Origin: Apteryx mantelli
Taxonomy: Eukaryota; Chordata; Aves; Apterygiformes; Apterygidae
Reading direction: 5' to 3'
NCBI RefSeq assembly: GCF_036417845.1
Contig: NC_089985.1
Coordinates: 31,826,583-31,890,582, forward strand
Length of the DNA stretch: 64,000 nucleotides
This document shows positions 13,201 to 27,345 of this stretch, piece by piece. How positions within the stretch are numbered: position 1 is the first letter of the stretch; every line of letters starts with the position of its first letter. The position numbers were made by a program, and so were the translations under genes. The notes under the pieces were generated by a model, which had not been told where the DNA came from, ran no database searches, and saw nothing but the letters and a program-made list of their open reading frames with translations.

Positions 13201-14726
13201 TCCCCAGAAGCTGCAAATATGAAGGATGCTAATTGAGTCCACCCTACTGGTACAATGCTGAACATTTCCACCACAAAATGCTTTCTGACAAATGTCAACA
13301 ATGTTCAGATGTTGCGAGGCTCTGTTTCTGGCAGCCAGGTAGATTATTCTTCACTCAATCTGTAGTACCTGCCCTCCTAGACAAGAGCGAGCAAAACTGC
13401 ACTGGACATGTTTTTGCTCCTTTCAAGCGGTTACTCAAAGTGCTTTCAGTCGTGTCAGACTGTAGGGGAGAAAGAATTCTGGACAGGAAGAGGGAAACGG
13501 AACTGCAGCCTCAGTCTCCAATCTTAGCCTCCTTGATAGATCGGACAAAACTAATATCCAGATTACACAGCCACTGTGGGTCATCCAGACATTAAACACA
13601 CGCTTCCCATTACAAGAACTTCACGGGGACACATTCCTGTTCTGTGGATAAACCTAGGGTAGCTACAGTCCAATGTAACAAATCGGTACCCTCTGAAATC
13701 CACTGCTTATATGAGAAAATTCAGGGGTCCAACCAACACAAAAGCCTCTCACATGCATTTAGTAACACAAAGAGAATTGACGTCAAAAGACAGATGCTTA
13801 TTCCATTGCACTGACTGTTATTGGAGAAGGAAAACTGTGAGTAAGAACATTAAATCTGCATTAAAACCTTCCTTAATGTTTTAGACACCATGCTAAATTA
13901 GAAGTGTATTTTAAGTTTTCTACATTTGTATTTTGATCCAAAAAACATACTGTAGTCCAGAGGTAAGGCATTTCATATAGTCCTTCTGTAACATATTATA
14001 CACAACACATATGGACTCTCTTCTATTGTTTTGTGCACAGCATTCCTAAAACAATCCTTTTGGATAACTGCATTACATATAGAGAAAGCCAACTAAATAC
14101 TTTTCCTTTCTGCTAAGCCACTGTTCAACACAACACAAAGGATGCTAAAAGACAAAAGCCATCATTTTGCCTATTGTAACAAAATCAAGTAATTTCACAA
14201 AAGGGGGGGGAGGGATGACAGGAGAAAAGTGGAACAAAAGAAAACAGACTGGTATTGTATTCCTAGGGTACTACATTTGTCTGAAAGTAGATGAAAGAAA
14301 ATTCTTCTTGAAAGAAGCTCACGTAATATGCACATTGCCTTTTTATTTTGTTTTTTTATGTGCACAGAAGGTGGGTTTAATCAATGAGTCAATCTGCCTG
14401 CACGCTCACTGCCAAACATGCAGCAATATCTCCAAGTACTCCCATGACAGCACTTAAGACATGAGCTAAGGCTTTCTGTGTACAGAATGTTTTAAATGAA
14501 GTCCCTAAGGTACAGATTAAATAAAGAAGTATTTTTCATGGAAACAGTAGTGATATTGAAGACTGAAATTCTATCTCAAAATTGAAGATACACTACAGTA
14601 AGAGACAGCCCTGGAGATGAAGAATCTAGGTTAGCACAACACTTCATTTGTGTAAATGAGGAAAACACATCTGTAGGACATTACAAGAACAAGAAGGCAT
14701 CAGATCTCTCAGGCTGCAGCCCTACT

Positions 14727-14750
14727 GCTCCCAGACTAGCTCCCAGACTA
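14727..14750. repeat. Perfect 2 x 12-base tandem duplication
   Basis: The unit GCTCCCAGACTA occurs twice in tandem without mismatch, which is consistent with a recent slippage event in intron 3. Confidence 0.8.
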
Positions 14751-17360
14751 GGACACAGAGATGGATCCCAAGTGCTTTCCAGCCCTATTTTCTTGTTTTG
14801 TTTTGGGTAAGAATTCGTGACTATGGGGCACATTAGCATTCAGAGGAGCAGCAAAGTGCTGGAAAACACTTACAGACATACACTGGACCTTTACTAGCCC
14901 TGGTACTAGATCTAACTCAAGCCTGGAACAGTACAATGCTGCAAGTGGAACAAGCTAGTAAGGAAGGGAAGAAATGTTTCAAACTTCTGGTTCCCTCTAG
15001 TCCCAGCTATTATAGTCTTACCATGCATCAGCCACCCCAGATTAGAGCAGCTATAGTAAACTTCACATGGTATAAACCAGATCCCCAGCTCAATTTTCCA
15101 TTCCTGCTTTTACCATCTACTTCGGGGGAAGATGTGATAAGCCAGGCTGCCAGAAAGCAGCACTTCCCACACTGGGGAAGAAGCAGCGTAGATCAGGGGT
15201 AGAAATGCATTTAAGTCCTCCAGCTTGCATGCAGGGGTGAGGTGGAGATGGGAGATGATGTGAGATGGAGTGATGGTGGAAATACAGAAAAGCACTCGAA
15301 CAATATTATTACCCTTTTGCCCTGTCCACTTCCGAAGTGTCCCTAATCTTATTCTCCCCTCCCCAAAAAAAGTTCTGGCATACAGAATCACATCTGCTAA
15401 TAGTAATAGGAAGCAAGGAGGGAAACAAGCAACAAATCCTAAATCTTCTTACTTTTTACCACCATGCCAATGCAGCTGCAAGACCTGGAGTCTTATCATA
15501 TTCCAGAACATCCTTAACAGACTGACAAAGAGGTTCCATTCTTGCTGAAATAATCCCTTAAGCAGTGGAGAATAGTTTCTCACTTTCTTGGTGAAAATAT
15601 ATATAAAAACATTTTCCAATGTATGTGACCACAAGAATCTTTGTGATGCTACCATGGGGATAGCGTACTTACTGGAGACTTGGTAAGTGGAAACTAGGTT
15701 CTTCACTGTCTTCTGACCAAGATGATCTACATAACTGGCCAAGAACAGACTCTGAGCACAGAAACATTGAAATGAGAGTGGGGATATGTAAAACAGAAGA
15801 CTCAAGTTAGTCTTTCATTCCATACCCAGCAAGACAAGTTATTCTTAGAGCCTAAATAATTAGATTAATACTTCACTGAGTACTAGAAGCAGAGATATTA
15901 GAGCTCCTTAACACAACTCCATCTCCTAAAGAAGTACAAAAATGTCTAGGTCTCTAAGGTAAGACACAGACCTACTTCTACATAAACCCTATAGAGCTAA
16001 GACATGGAAGAAAGCCAGCAAGTACTGACAGAGACTTAGGTGGTGGTAGGTTGGGAGAAAAACCTGAAAAGACATCTCTAACTGTGAAAATAAGCTGATA
16101 TGGAGAGCACACAAACAAAAGTAGTTTCAAGTAAACAATAGCATTAATTATTCACATCAGTGAAATTAATAGCAAAAAAGAATAATTGCAATAACATCTT
16201 TAAATTAACCGTGGGCAAGTTGGAATGCATAACTTATAAGAAGCTGCTCTGTATTTTGGAGCACTGGATTTTGGTTTTGTTTTTTTTTTTTAATATCATC
16301 CAAAGGATAATAATGATCCTTGGCTACCAACATTATGAAGATAATCTCTTCTCTCTTCCACATGACTTACTACATATAAACCAGGGAAGAGTTCTAGAAC
16401 AAAGGAACTGGTTGAGTAACAAATTTTAGGCACTAAAAACATCACTAAGGATGTTCAGAAACATAACTGTGCTCAAACTAGATGAAGGAAGATTTTAGTG
16501 TACTAAAATAAATGCATCATGACTGAATCTGATAATTACATTCTACAATATTAACTAACTGAACAGGAGATGCTGAAGTAAGTTGAAAACGGATTTTGGA
16601 TGCCATAAACCAGCACTTCTCCAGTTTCATAATTTTATAATTTTCTCTCATAGGAGAGAAACCTTCCCAGCACTCTCCCTGCTACAACATTGCACAGGCT
16701 GAAATGTTGAGACTATCCTAAGAACCCACTGGCATCCTTCCTGGCAAACCAAATATCAGCACTAAAGGAAAGCCACTGTTTACAGCAGAAATAAACAGCA
16801 GCTAGTCCTAGAGCTTACAGGAGATGAAGAAGCTCTGATGTACATATTATATAAAATCAGTATTCACATTCCAGGCAAGTGGAAGAGGTCCAATGACTAT
16901 TCAATTAAAATTAGACTTGATGCTGGTGACAGGACAGCTTCCTCAGTAATATAGTGAAAGAACTTTAAAAGACAGAAATTCGAAAGTAAAGAAAAGACCA
17001 TTTAACAGCAACTGAAGTAGGTCAGAGTCTTGAAATCCCTGGACAGTGGAAGTCATACACTAGAATTTCTTGGAAAAGGTGCATTCCCTTTAAATACTAA
17101 GACAAGCTTAAAAATTCCAAAAATAAACCCAGAAAATGTTTCAGTAAAAACATGTTGTTGTAGAACATTTTCCTAGTGACCTCTCAGCAATACTACTCCT
17201 GACTGCTCTTAGTCAATAATGCCATGTTTTTAACCTCTCACCACTATAAAAGTAAATAAGTATTAAATATAATTTTGAAGTGTGTTTTTAAACTGGTGAA
17301 CAGGTCCTAAGTTAATTTTAAAACACTATCATCAGCACCAATGATTTATAGGTTTCTGAA

Positions 17361-17420
17361 ACACACACATATGTGTGTGCGTGTGTGTATATATATGTAT
17401 GTATGTATGTATATATATAA
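17361..17420. repeat. Compound microsatellite (CA/TG, TA, TATG)
   Basis: ACACACACATATGTGTGTGC continues as GTGTGTGTATATATATG and then GTATGTATGTATGTATATAT. It combines an inverted CA/TG junction with a TATG array. It lies in TESK2 intron 3. Confidence 0.9.
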
Positions 17421-19825
17421 AAGCAGAGAGTAAAATGCCTACAGGCAGATAATTAAAAAGAGAAAAGTCTTCTCCCAAACATCATAAATGGACTGGAAAC
17501 ACTGCAGTAGGTGAACTTAAGTGAAAAATAAAGTTAACTAACACAAAAAACACCAAGCTATCTAATATAGGAAGAAAATATAATACTATTTACTGCATAT
17601 TATTATTCGATAAAGGAATAAGCTAAAGCTAAATACAGTTTTTCCATTTGCATTGTCTGTAGGAATGTCCTTGGTGCCTGCTTGAAGGGTACTTGCCTCA
17701 TATGCAAGAGATAGGCAATGTTTTTACCAGAGAATTGAGTCTCCTTGAAGAAGCCTCGAATCAATTTACAAAGCAAGTGAAGTTTACTCTTCAAAACAAA
17801 ATTATGCGAAGATAATTCCTTTCTGTTTGTCATCTATTTCTTATATATTCACTCATGATTGCTTATTGGAGCACACAGGAAAAAAAAGATTTCTCTGTGA
17901 ATCATGCGTAGCAACTGGGAAACCAAATGGGATTCTTCTGGTTCATGCATAAATCAATACGTTATTGTTCTTTATTTAGGACTATCTGTGCAACACAACT
18001 GACTTCAAAATTATTCATAGGCTTTAAGGCCAGAGGGCACCAGCATATGTTATGATCTGAGCTGATATGATCTCTTACACATCATAAGACATTTAAAATT
18101 CAGTGATTACTCAGAAAAGAGCACAATAACTTTTGTTCTCAGGAACACCTCTGTAACACCATTCAAGGCAGACAGGGTTAGATTAAACTGCAACTGAAAG
18201 CTTTTACCTGTCAAACTATCCCTTTCCTGCTTTCCCTCATCCCAATCCCAATCAAACACTTTATTTTCAACAGAGCTGTAGAGCTAATTTTTTTTTTTTT
18301 TTAATAAAGATGTGCAAACCACACAAAGCTGATATAGAAACTGCTGAAATACATCGACTGCCTGACTCTGGCAATGTCAAACCTATGAAGTTATACTTTC
18401 CACAAAGCTTATGAAAAAGCAGCTGTATCAGTCCCCAGGATCATATACTGCATATCTAAGGATTCTGAGGGAAAGGAAGTGATGTATAGATAGATATAAG
18501 AAACAGCCAATGATCTCAAAAGCCAAGTAGCTGACATCATTTAAAAAAAAATAAAACAGAAGAACAATAGGAGTTGCTGGGAACTAACCTCATCTTGGAG
18601 CAGAGAAAACAGACTGAGAATTCTGATTAGGGATTACATTCTATGTATTCAAGTGTTGAAGTATTCATAAATAATAAACAAGCACTAATTACTATGAGCA
18701 AAAATTCTCTAACTTCTTAGTTTTGCTATTGTCGTTGTTGTTTTTCTACTAAGGAAAAAAATAACAGAAAATAAATGTGCATTGCTGGAATACTCCCGGC
18801 AGATAATTCAGGTGCTTCTGATACAGCTCCTGGTAAGTACTCAGGAAACAAACAAGGTAATATTGTCACACATCAGTTGATCAGGAGTGAGGCAGGATTT
18901 CAAGGATCAGAAAAGTTGGTTATAAAGGTATCTCAGGAGTCAGTACTATGTCTGTACTATTCAACTTAATTTCCTCTCCTTCTCCAGTTTGTTATTTAAA
19001 GTTCACTGCATCTCCAAAACTTTTCAGAAAGAGCTATATTGACTGAGACTATCAAAATCAATCCCAGTTGTGCAACAACAGTTTAAGAGAACAGGTTATT
19101 TGGTACACTGTCACCAGTGAAGACTGTCACCATAACTTTAAACACCTTAATGTTATGGCTTTAGCTAGCTATGTTAATTGCTTGTCACATCATCATAAGA
19201 GAGTAGCTGAGACTGAAAAGATTCAAAGCATAACAATAAGATAGTCATTGAAATATTTTGGATTTGCATTCAGTAAGCTATTACAAAACAAGAATTACCT
19301 TTTTCTTTTCAAGATTAGATAAATAAGATTGATTTAAGTCTAACTTCTTTTTTTCACTTCCTCCTATCCTACCTTGCAATACTACAGCAAGGAAATGCTC
19401 AAAAGCAGAAGACAGGCTTAAAAATAAGAGGAAGCCATGGCACTTTGCATAGCTAATCTGCAGGATTTGTAACAACAGATCATTTGAATGGTGGTAAATT
19501 TGCCATAATTTAAGTTCATGAACAGAAGTCAAATTTCACTCTTCATATCATTTTATTGAACCATCAGAAAATTTTAATGCAAAAATGTGTTTTTCTCTGA
19601 AGAAAGTTACTCATCACTGGTAAATTTAAGATGCCAAAAACATGCAGATTTTCAATTTGCTCAAATCTTTTCTTTCTTTCTTTCTTCTTCCTCCTCTCCT
19701 TCGCCCATTAAATTAGAAGCCATTTCTAACAGATTCACAAAAGTACAATTATACCAGCAAAAAAAGAAAATAGAAAAGCTCTGCTAAAGACAACCTATCT
19801 CCATATAATCCACAAAATAGCATAC

Positions 19826-19947
19826 CTTAAGATGTTTGGATGTGAGAGTCTATTCATAAGCTGAACCTCTTTCAGCATATTTGCTCTGTTGCTATTCAGT
19901 GTGTTCATCTTCAAAGCCATTACCTGGTCCGAAGTCCTGTGTCTTAC
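19826..19947 (-). CDS. TESK2: TESK2 coding exon 3 (catalytic lysine and alpha-C helix, residues 75-115)
   Basis: The minus-strand acceptor ATCTTGTAG and donor GTATGC flank 122 bases. They encode 40 residues plus two bases of an arginine codon, starting [15 protein letters not shown] and ending [11 protein letters not shown] carries the ATP-anchoring lysine (about residue 87). MLKEVQLM carries the alpha-C glutamate (about residue 101) that forms the salt bridge in active kinases. The segment resembles human TESK2 as I recall it ([20 protein letters not shown], with MALKMNTL rather than TESK1's MVLKMNKL). Residue differences here include T-S-D for A-S-G and N for S in the NTLNSN stretch. Reading phases join seamlessly with exon 2 (phase 0) and exon 4 (phase 2). 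TESK2 is a dual-specificity serine/threonine and tyrosine kinase that phosphorylates cofilin in the actin pathway (family knowledge). Confidence 0.97.
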
Positions 19948-22900
19948 CTACAAGATACAAGCAAACAACGGTAAGGACACGTCCTAATAATACAAAATGC
20001 AAGGCCAAAAAGCCATTAATGTTGAAGTGTAAGTTACAAATCCTTCATGACAAACCATTTGATATCTACTCTGATTTCTGTAGTCTCTATCACACAGATG
20101 ATTTTCTATAAACATAGTATCCAAACATAAAAAGATGTTTTTCTCTTCCTTTCCAACTGATGATGTGAGAAAGCTTAAGTGGAAAATTTTGATTTAACAA
20201 CTTCTTAGTACAAGCAAAGGAAGTGACTTCCTCATCCAGGGAGGGAGTTCCCTGCTCTAAACTTTCTGATAAAAACTCCCTTTCATAGGTAGCTTCCCTC
20301 CCTCCCTATGAAACTTGCCTTCTTTCTGCCCACAGCCCTCTCTTCCCACTGAGGTGGTTGGTTTCATTGCTCCATAGAACGTGTTACGAGAGGCCTGGGC
20401 TGCTACAGGGAAGATTTCGGAGGCAGTCAGTGTTTAGTTCCAGACTAAGACCATAAACCAGATTATCTATTTAGTGGACAAAAAGAATTCATACTAAACC
20501 ATACTGCAAAGCAGAGAGGTTACCAGACACAGTATCACCTAGTCTAGGATGTCCAACAGTGTCTGCAGAACATCAGCACCAAAAAGAGGATTTCTCTGGC
20601 AGCCACCCAGAGACAGCACAGCATTCAGGGAGTTGCCTCCACCAGTGGGAAATGCGTGAGTGTGACCATTACTAGCTTGATACTCTCAAACTAGCCAATC
20701 AGTCATCAGCAAACAGCCCAACGTTATGTAGATGTGCACTGTTAGAAGGGAGTTGTCACCACGCATAAGGCTTGCCAATCCTTAGATGTTCCTTGCAGCT
20801 GGGCACTCCCACATGCATACGAGTAGAATTAATGGAAATTGTGTTCCCATTCCTTTCTTCCGATATCAATACCTGCAGTTAATAATCAGAAAGGGGGTAC
20901 TTCTCAAAGCACTGAATTACCACCATGGTAAATTCATTCATGTTTTTGGAGATTAGTTTAGAAAAGCCTGCAATGCAAAAATTTTCAGGACTCCCATCAA
21001 CTTTCTCATTTAAAACAAAACCTGCATTAGAATGTAGGTATACACAAACTACTTACATTTTAAACAATGTCAACATGCCTCCTTTTATTCTGGGAGGCTC
21101 TGCTTGTCTTATTCCAGCTAAAGAAGCCCTTTATTGGAAATGTGAGTTACAGAAAAAACAGTTGAACTCGTGCATAAGCACCTGGAAGAAGAAAGCTGGA
21201 TATGTTTTTTTGGAGAAGAAAACTAGAGAAAAGGTTTACTGGCAGGTGCAATGCAGGAAGTGATACTCATTTTCAAATTTTAATTGTACACCATAGCTGC
21301 AAGAACAAGGGGAATGTTTCAGCCAAACATTCTCCCCTAGACAAGAATCACCAGGAACTCACCACAGGGATGTACTGGGAGGAAAGGGTGTCATGTTTCA
21401 GACGTGTGCCTGGCTTAATGCTTCTGAGCTGCACATCCCTGTCCCCATTTGAAGTATAGGGTAGCACTGGAAACATTGCAGCAAGTGTGGTAAACGAGAT
21501 CAAGGGACTGAGTGAGCAGAAAAATAGCCCACAGAAGATTTTTCTTACACCACCACCCCCTGCTCCACACATCAGTTCCTCAGTTGGTTCACCAACACTC
21601 CCACAATAGTCCCAGTACAAGAAGGATCAGAGCAAAAGGTTGGCAGGAACAGGGCAGGGCGGGTGCAGAAATCAGCACCAAGAGCAGAAACCAGCAACGG
21701 GACTGTGAGTGTGGGACTCCTCCTTTCAGCAACAATACTGGTTTTAAAAAAAGCTGATCAACCTACAGCTTCAGTGCTTTGTAACAAAATAACCCAGAAT
21801 CTTTTTGTGCATAACTTTGTCTTGCATGTTTGGCACGCTTATTAGTTTTCAGCAGGATGATTGCATGTTAAGCTGATGAGGTTTATTGTTACTTGTCAGG
21901 TTTCTTATGTCTGTTGTGTGCTCTCATTAATTTTTAATGTTATGCTGCATCCAGCCAATTGAATGGGCAAGCTAACTGACTTGGACAGGTCAATGTCTGC
22001 ATACAGGGGTTTTTAAATATATATTTTAGAAATACATTAATTTTATTAACAGAAGTATTTGGCTGAGGAACATATATAAAAAGACGTTCTCATAGATTTA
22101 AGAAAGAAAAATTTGTTCTAACAATCCAAATTTAAATTAAGAAAAAAGGACAATTTAAAAGCACAAGACTTAAAGCTTTGCATCTATCCACATCAACTGA
22201 ATCAGCACAATGAACATCTCCTACAGGAGGGTGAGGAATTTCTGGTGTTGGGGTGAAATAATTTTGGGTTTGCAAGGAATGGGAAAGAAACTGAAGGAAC
22301 TTAATTCCTATAGGCAAAGAGCTGCTCTCAACAGAACTTCTTCAGAAACCAGCTTTCCACTAACAGAAGCCCCAAGGTTTGCCAACAGGTAATGAATGGA
22401 GATAGAAGGTAAGCAGGAATTTGGATGGAGCACAGTCTTAAACAACATTTGCCTTTTCATTAACTCTATCTACCTTATAATTTCCTGCCCATTTCTATAA
22501 TTCAATCAGCTCCATGCCAAAATGTCAAGTCCTTTTGCTTTAACTCTTAGGTAAAAGTAGGGCCTGTGATAGGACCTTCTTCCTTGTTCTTTGTCCTTTC
22601 CTTGTTCTGGCCTCTCTTCTTGAGATAGGGAAGCCTGAGAAATGTGAGTGGGTAAGTTCGCAGAGCATTTTGTCACACATGCTTCCTGAATTCCCAGGTC
22701 CGCTAGGCAAAAGGAAGTGGTTAGCTACTGCTTCTCAAGGGTTGGACTGTCCACAATGCTAACTTCATACCCAAAGAAAATTGAGCAGTTTTTGCAATAA
22801 AATTTTTTTCATCCTCTTTTTCATAATGCTATTCCTGGAGTGTTTTCAGTCTTGAGAGGCTAAAAAAAGGTTTTGTTGTGAGGTTTGGGGTGGAGTTCAT

Positions 22901-23182
22901 TCTTTCTCTTTTTTTAAATTAACAGAAAAGAATAATTTTTCTTCTACTTTCTTTCCCCCCTCCAAAACACAGCTCAGATTTCTAGCATCTGCCTATGTGA
23001 CTAGTCTCTAAAAACACCCTACACTGTGCTGTGCTTTATGTGTTTCATTTTAATGGATGCTGTGAGCCAAGGCCAGTGATTTTATCCGGGCTTCTGTAGA
23101 CTGTTCTGATGCTGAAGGATGTGCTCCTGCTGAATCTGATGGAACAGCAAACTACCTCTTTACAAATGGTAAGGAGATCATC

Positions 23183-23202
23183 AAATAAATAAATAAATAA
23201 AT
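23183..23202. repeat. (AAAT)n microsatellite
   Basis: About five AAAT units in a row lie in TESK2 intron 2. Confidence 0.85.
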
Positions 23203-24137
23203 CTCAGAATGCAATTTTTTTTTCAACAACTTTAAAGTGCTCAACTCTTGCACTTTTAAGATAAAGCATTCAAGAAGGGAATACACAGTATGATCATTGG
23301 CTGAGGACAGGAGACCTTGCACCGAGGAAGAATTGCTGGTCAAATAACATCTTGACTGCTGTCTCAGTCTCTCAGTAAGAACAGTAGTACTCTTCACACT
23401 CTTGTCCTAATCAAACCAAAGCAAGAGGTAGGGGGAGAAGGGAAGGACAGGGACTCTCCTCTCTGGCTAGCTGCCCTTTCAGCAAGGAGGGAAAAGTAGA
23501 ACTGAAGGCAGGATGGCATCTTCCCAAGAGGACAATACCCACTATTATGAATAAAATCAAATACCATTTATACTCTGGAGCACAATACTAGTCACTTGGA
23601 ATATATGTAAGGGCAATTATGTTCTCTCCTCTGAAGCATAGTTGGCAGCCTGAGTATTTCTGTGGCAAGAAAGGGCTGCCAATAGGGAAGAGATTTCAAA
23701 AGGCTATCTTTAGGGTCTCAGTCAAGCTTCAGACCATGAGGCACATCTACATAGAAGGAGCTGTCAGTTACACATTCCTTTCCGCCTTCTTTCCCATCAG
23801 TCATGTCACAGACAAGATTTGGCTCTACATTGGCATCCCTTGCTAAAACCATGCCAAACTGTCTGGTATTTATCCTGTATCCTTTCAAGCCACTTCTATG
23901 AAGCTTTCACATACAAGAAGAGGTGTTTCAACTATATGACAATTTGAGAAGAGAAACTAGCAAAGATTTTGGAAATATTGCTGGTCCAGTTTAAGATTTG
24001 TTTGTAGGGCAGTTTGCATCAGCACATGCCTGTACAGTCAACATAAACCGGGATTAACTCATGCAATTCAAACCTTTTACTGATGTAACTAGAAGATTGC
24101 TGTACAGCTTTTAAAGCTGTTGACATTATTATTAATT

Positions 24138-24169
24138 AAGGTTACTTGCATATCAGAGCAAGTAACCTT
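24138..24169. repeat. Perfect inverted repeat, 12-base-pair stem
   Basis: AAGGTTACTTGC and its exact reverse complement GCAAGTAACCTT are separated by eight bases. The stem is too short for a microRNA precursor. It lies in TESK2 intron 2. Confidence 0.8.
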
Positions 24170-27100
24170 TCAGTGATTTCTGGATGATCACGTCTGTGCT
24201 TGGAAGTATTCTGACAATCCTTCAGCTGCCTTCCCATGCTGCTTTGCATCCTCTACTGGCTTCTCAGTCCAATTACCTGCGTGTCTCTGTCTCGGAGGTC
24301 ACAGAAACCAGATATTGCCTCCCTGCTTTATCGTTGGCAGGCAGCTAAGCTGTCCTCTTGCACTCTGATTCTTCTACGATCAAAGTTCCTTGTTAGTATA
24401 TTTAACATGACTATAGCTAGCTGCATGGCCTGTCTGCTCACTGTGACTCCAAACCACATTTTCTCATCTTGGATCTTCTTACCTTCTTCTGAAAGAAGGG
24501 GTAAGTAAAAGTAGTCATGGGTCCAGGTACAGAACTAGCAACATATTTTAGGAACTCTCATAATAGTGCTGGAGTGGGGCTCATGTTCAAAAGGACTAGT
24601 CACTATGCAAACACTGTGGCAAGCTGATATGAGAAGTGTCCTGCAAAAATTGGTGTTTTGAATTTTCAGTTTACTGCTTAGCTACAAAGTTCTTTATCAT
24701 TAGTAAAACCTAAATATCATTTATTAAGTCACACAGATATGTCAGAACTTTCTGAAAATCTAAACATTTACATTACTGCTACTCTTTTCCTGGACCGAAG
24801 AGAGGGGAAAAAAATATAGAAATAAATGAAATCTAGCCTGATTTATGTTTCACAAGGGCCCTCTGACCTTTACTATTAACTGTATATTTCCAGGTGTCCT
24901 TGGTATCGTAAGATATTACTTCCTAATATTGATGTTGTAAATGTGCCAGTACAACTTTCAGCTACAACCTAGTTTTTCACTGTATTTTCATTATTTTCCA
25001 GCTATATAATGATGATTTGGAAGTATTTTATCATTGTTGCTTTCCAAAACTGCATTTAATCACTTTCAAGTTTTTTCTTACATTTCCCTCTCCCTTCAAA
25101 TTATGCTGCTTCCCTAGCTCTAATCACCAACATCCATTCTCTCTTCATTCTCTGTTAGACACCTCAATCTTTGCCTAGCCACTTCACCTCCACCTTTCTC
25201 CTCTTCCTGGCCATGTGTCTAAAGTACCATTTTAAAAACAGCTCTCTAGTCCACATATATGACATTCCCTGAGTTTGCTTCCTGCTTCTGACCTCACTAT
25301 TATCCAAAAGACACTTGCACATACTATCTTTTTTACTTACATTGATGCACCATCCTTACAGTCACCAATTCAAGTGTTTCCTCTACACTCAGCTAGCAGC
25401 TTTCATGATGTTAGTGATGCATACAGCAACTGTCAACTAGCTTTCTACCTAAGCCACCTTCAGTCTCTTTTCTCTAACAGTCTCTAAATTTGTCTTCACT
25501 TATTTGCCAATATTTTCTCTCGTGATGGCATCAGATGAGGAGATTGCCTTACTTATCTTTCTAGGAGGCCATTAACACTAGCTACACTACGTAGAATAAC
25601 TTTGATTAACTGAGTCCACAGTAAACTTAGTGAGACACATGAGATGTTAAAAATTATTATTATAATTACTCAAGTGAAATAGCTACATGGTAGGACTCCC
25701 TGCTAAATGACAGGGAAACAATCCTGAGGCAGACCACCATTTCGCTTTGATGCGAGACCCATCTCAAAAACAGCCTCCTTCCATGCTGTGACAGCACAAG
25801 GGATCTAAAAAAAAAAAGAAGGTTAGAGCCAGTTGCCTCTTAGTCTCACAAGCCACCAAACTCGCATGGATAATTTTTCCATGAACATATATTCATGCCT
25901 CAAGGGTGAATATATTAAAAGAATGAATAAACTCTTAACTATACGTTTGACTGCAGAGAGCTCCTTTTAATTGAGACAGCAAACCTGTTTGTCAGCTCAG
26001 ATCTCCAGTTTTACAAACTATGCATCTCTTATATGTATCTGACTGTGGGTACATTTATTAATAGTACTGATGCCTGTATCAAGTCAAAACTTCATATCAC
26101 TAGAAAAACTTGTAGTGACAAATAGAAGCTTAAAGAACACATCAGGCCAGATATTAAGCTGCTGTGTTGATGCTAAGGGAATGAAATTGGGTTGTGGCAG
26201 TTTTCAGAGTAGTACTATATAACGTTTCTACCCTCTAACTTCTTGTAGCAAAAGAGAAACATGCCAAGCATAACAAAACTTTGCCAAACAAAACTAGTCA
26301 ACATGTGCTATAAAAGCTTTAGCACAGGTTCAGAAAATGTACAGAAAACATGCACAAAAGAACTAACACCTTTTAAAAGTCTGACAGTAATTGCAACTCT
26401 AATAATTTCTATTACTAAAATATTTGTGAGAAATATACAGAAAAGTTGGAGCTTTTACCATTCTCCCTTTACTACAACAGACTTAGTACTGGTCATCCAA
26501 CAAAGATCCTCCTTTGATAACTTTAGTAACTTTTAACATCACCAATTCAGCAAAGTAAAAAGTTCAATTACTACAGCATATTTCACACCTAGAGTCAAAC
26601 AAGTTCTCCAATTTTTTTGCCAAACTAAACTGAATTTATAATTAGTGTTAAAGTAGTCATTACTTTATAAATCAATTTATGAATGCCAAAAACCCTTCAT
26701 TTTTTCTTTTCATTTTTGTTTTTCTCCATAGCCCACTGTAACGTAGACCCATGGCCCAGAATACAGCATTCATTTATTTAAAACAAATCATTTATTGATA
26801 GGAATCTATGCATATCTCTCTGCCATTAACTTGATCTCAAACAAATCATAAAGGCAAAAAGAGACTACAGCGTTATTTTGAGAGAAAGCACAAATGAATC
26901 AGGAGACTATTGTTCCCCAGTTGGAGATCAGATATAAACAGGCACAGCCTGGGTGGGGGAGTTGACTAATTTTGTAGCCAGTTCAGCAGAATGCAACTAT
27001 ATAAAGTTCCTTTTGCAATCCAGGAGAAAGTTCAAATATGGACACACCACTTAAGTGCCAGGCAACAAAACAGAGAAGAGCCTTAAGTTTTTTGTTATAC

Positions 27101-27246
27101 CACATCTTGAGTATATAACTCAGTTTATACTCTATACCCGAGTAAAAGGTCCTAATCCAGTATTTCTTTTTTCCTTCCTGAGTCTAAGTACAGGACTGGG
27201 AGCTCATTCTTCATTTTTAATGTCAGCTATCTCATCAGCTCATTGA

Positions 27247-27345
27247 ATAGCCTTGGGCAAGCTACTTCACTTCCCCACCTCCATTCCCTCTGCAACCTTA
27301 TCTGTAAAATGGAGGTAATATTACTGTCTACCTGCCAGAGAAATT
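27247..27345 (+). mobile_element. Ancient MIR / CORE-SINE relic
   Basis: The text AATAGCCTTGGGCAAGCTAC, then CTTCACTTCC and, further on, TTATCTGTAAAATGGAGGTA with AATATTACTG, follows the second half of the MIR consensus (CCTTGGGCAAGT...CTGTAAAATGGGGATAATA). MIR-type SINEs are very old and shared by amniotes. The tRNA-derived head is not visible. Confidence 0.75.

Larger units (their letters stand above)
10213..19825 (-). other. TESK2: TESK2 intron 3
   Basis: This intron of about 9.6 kb runs from the exon 3 donor (GTATGC on the minus strand) to the exon 4 acceptor. It is AT-rich with homopolymer tracts (A18 near 10340, T tract near 11211-11230), a TG/TATG microsatellite at 17361-17420 and a 2 x 12-base tandem duplication at 14727-14750. 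Open frames such as the 118-codon one at 15449-15805 (minus) and the 120-codon one at 13233-13595 (plus) have no recognisable product. No additional exon could be supported. Confidence 0.8.
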
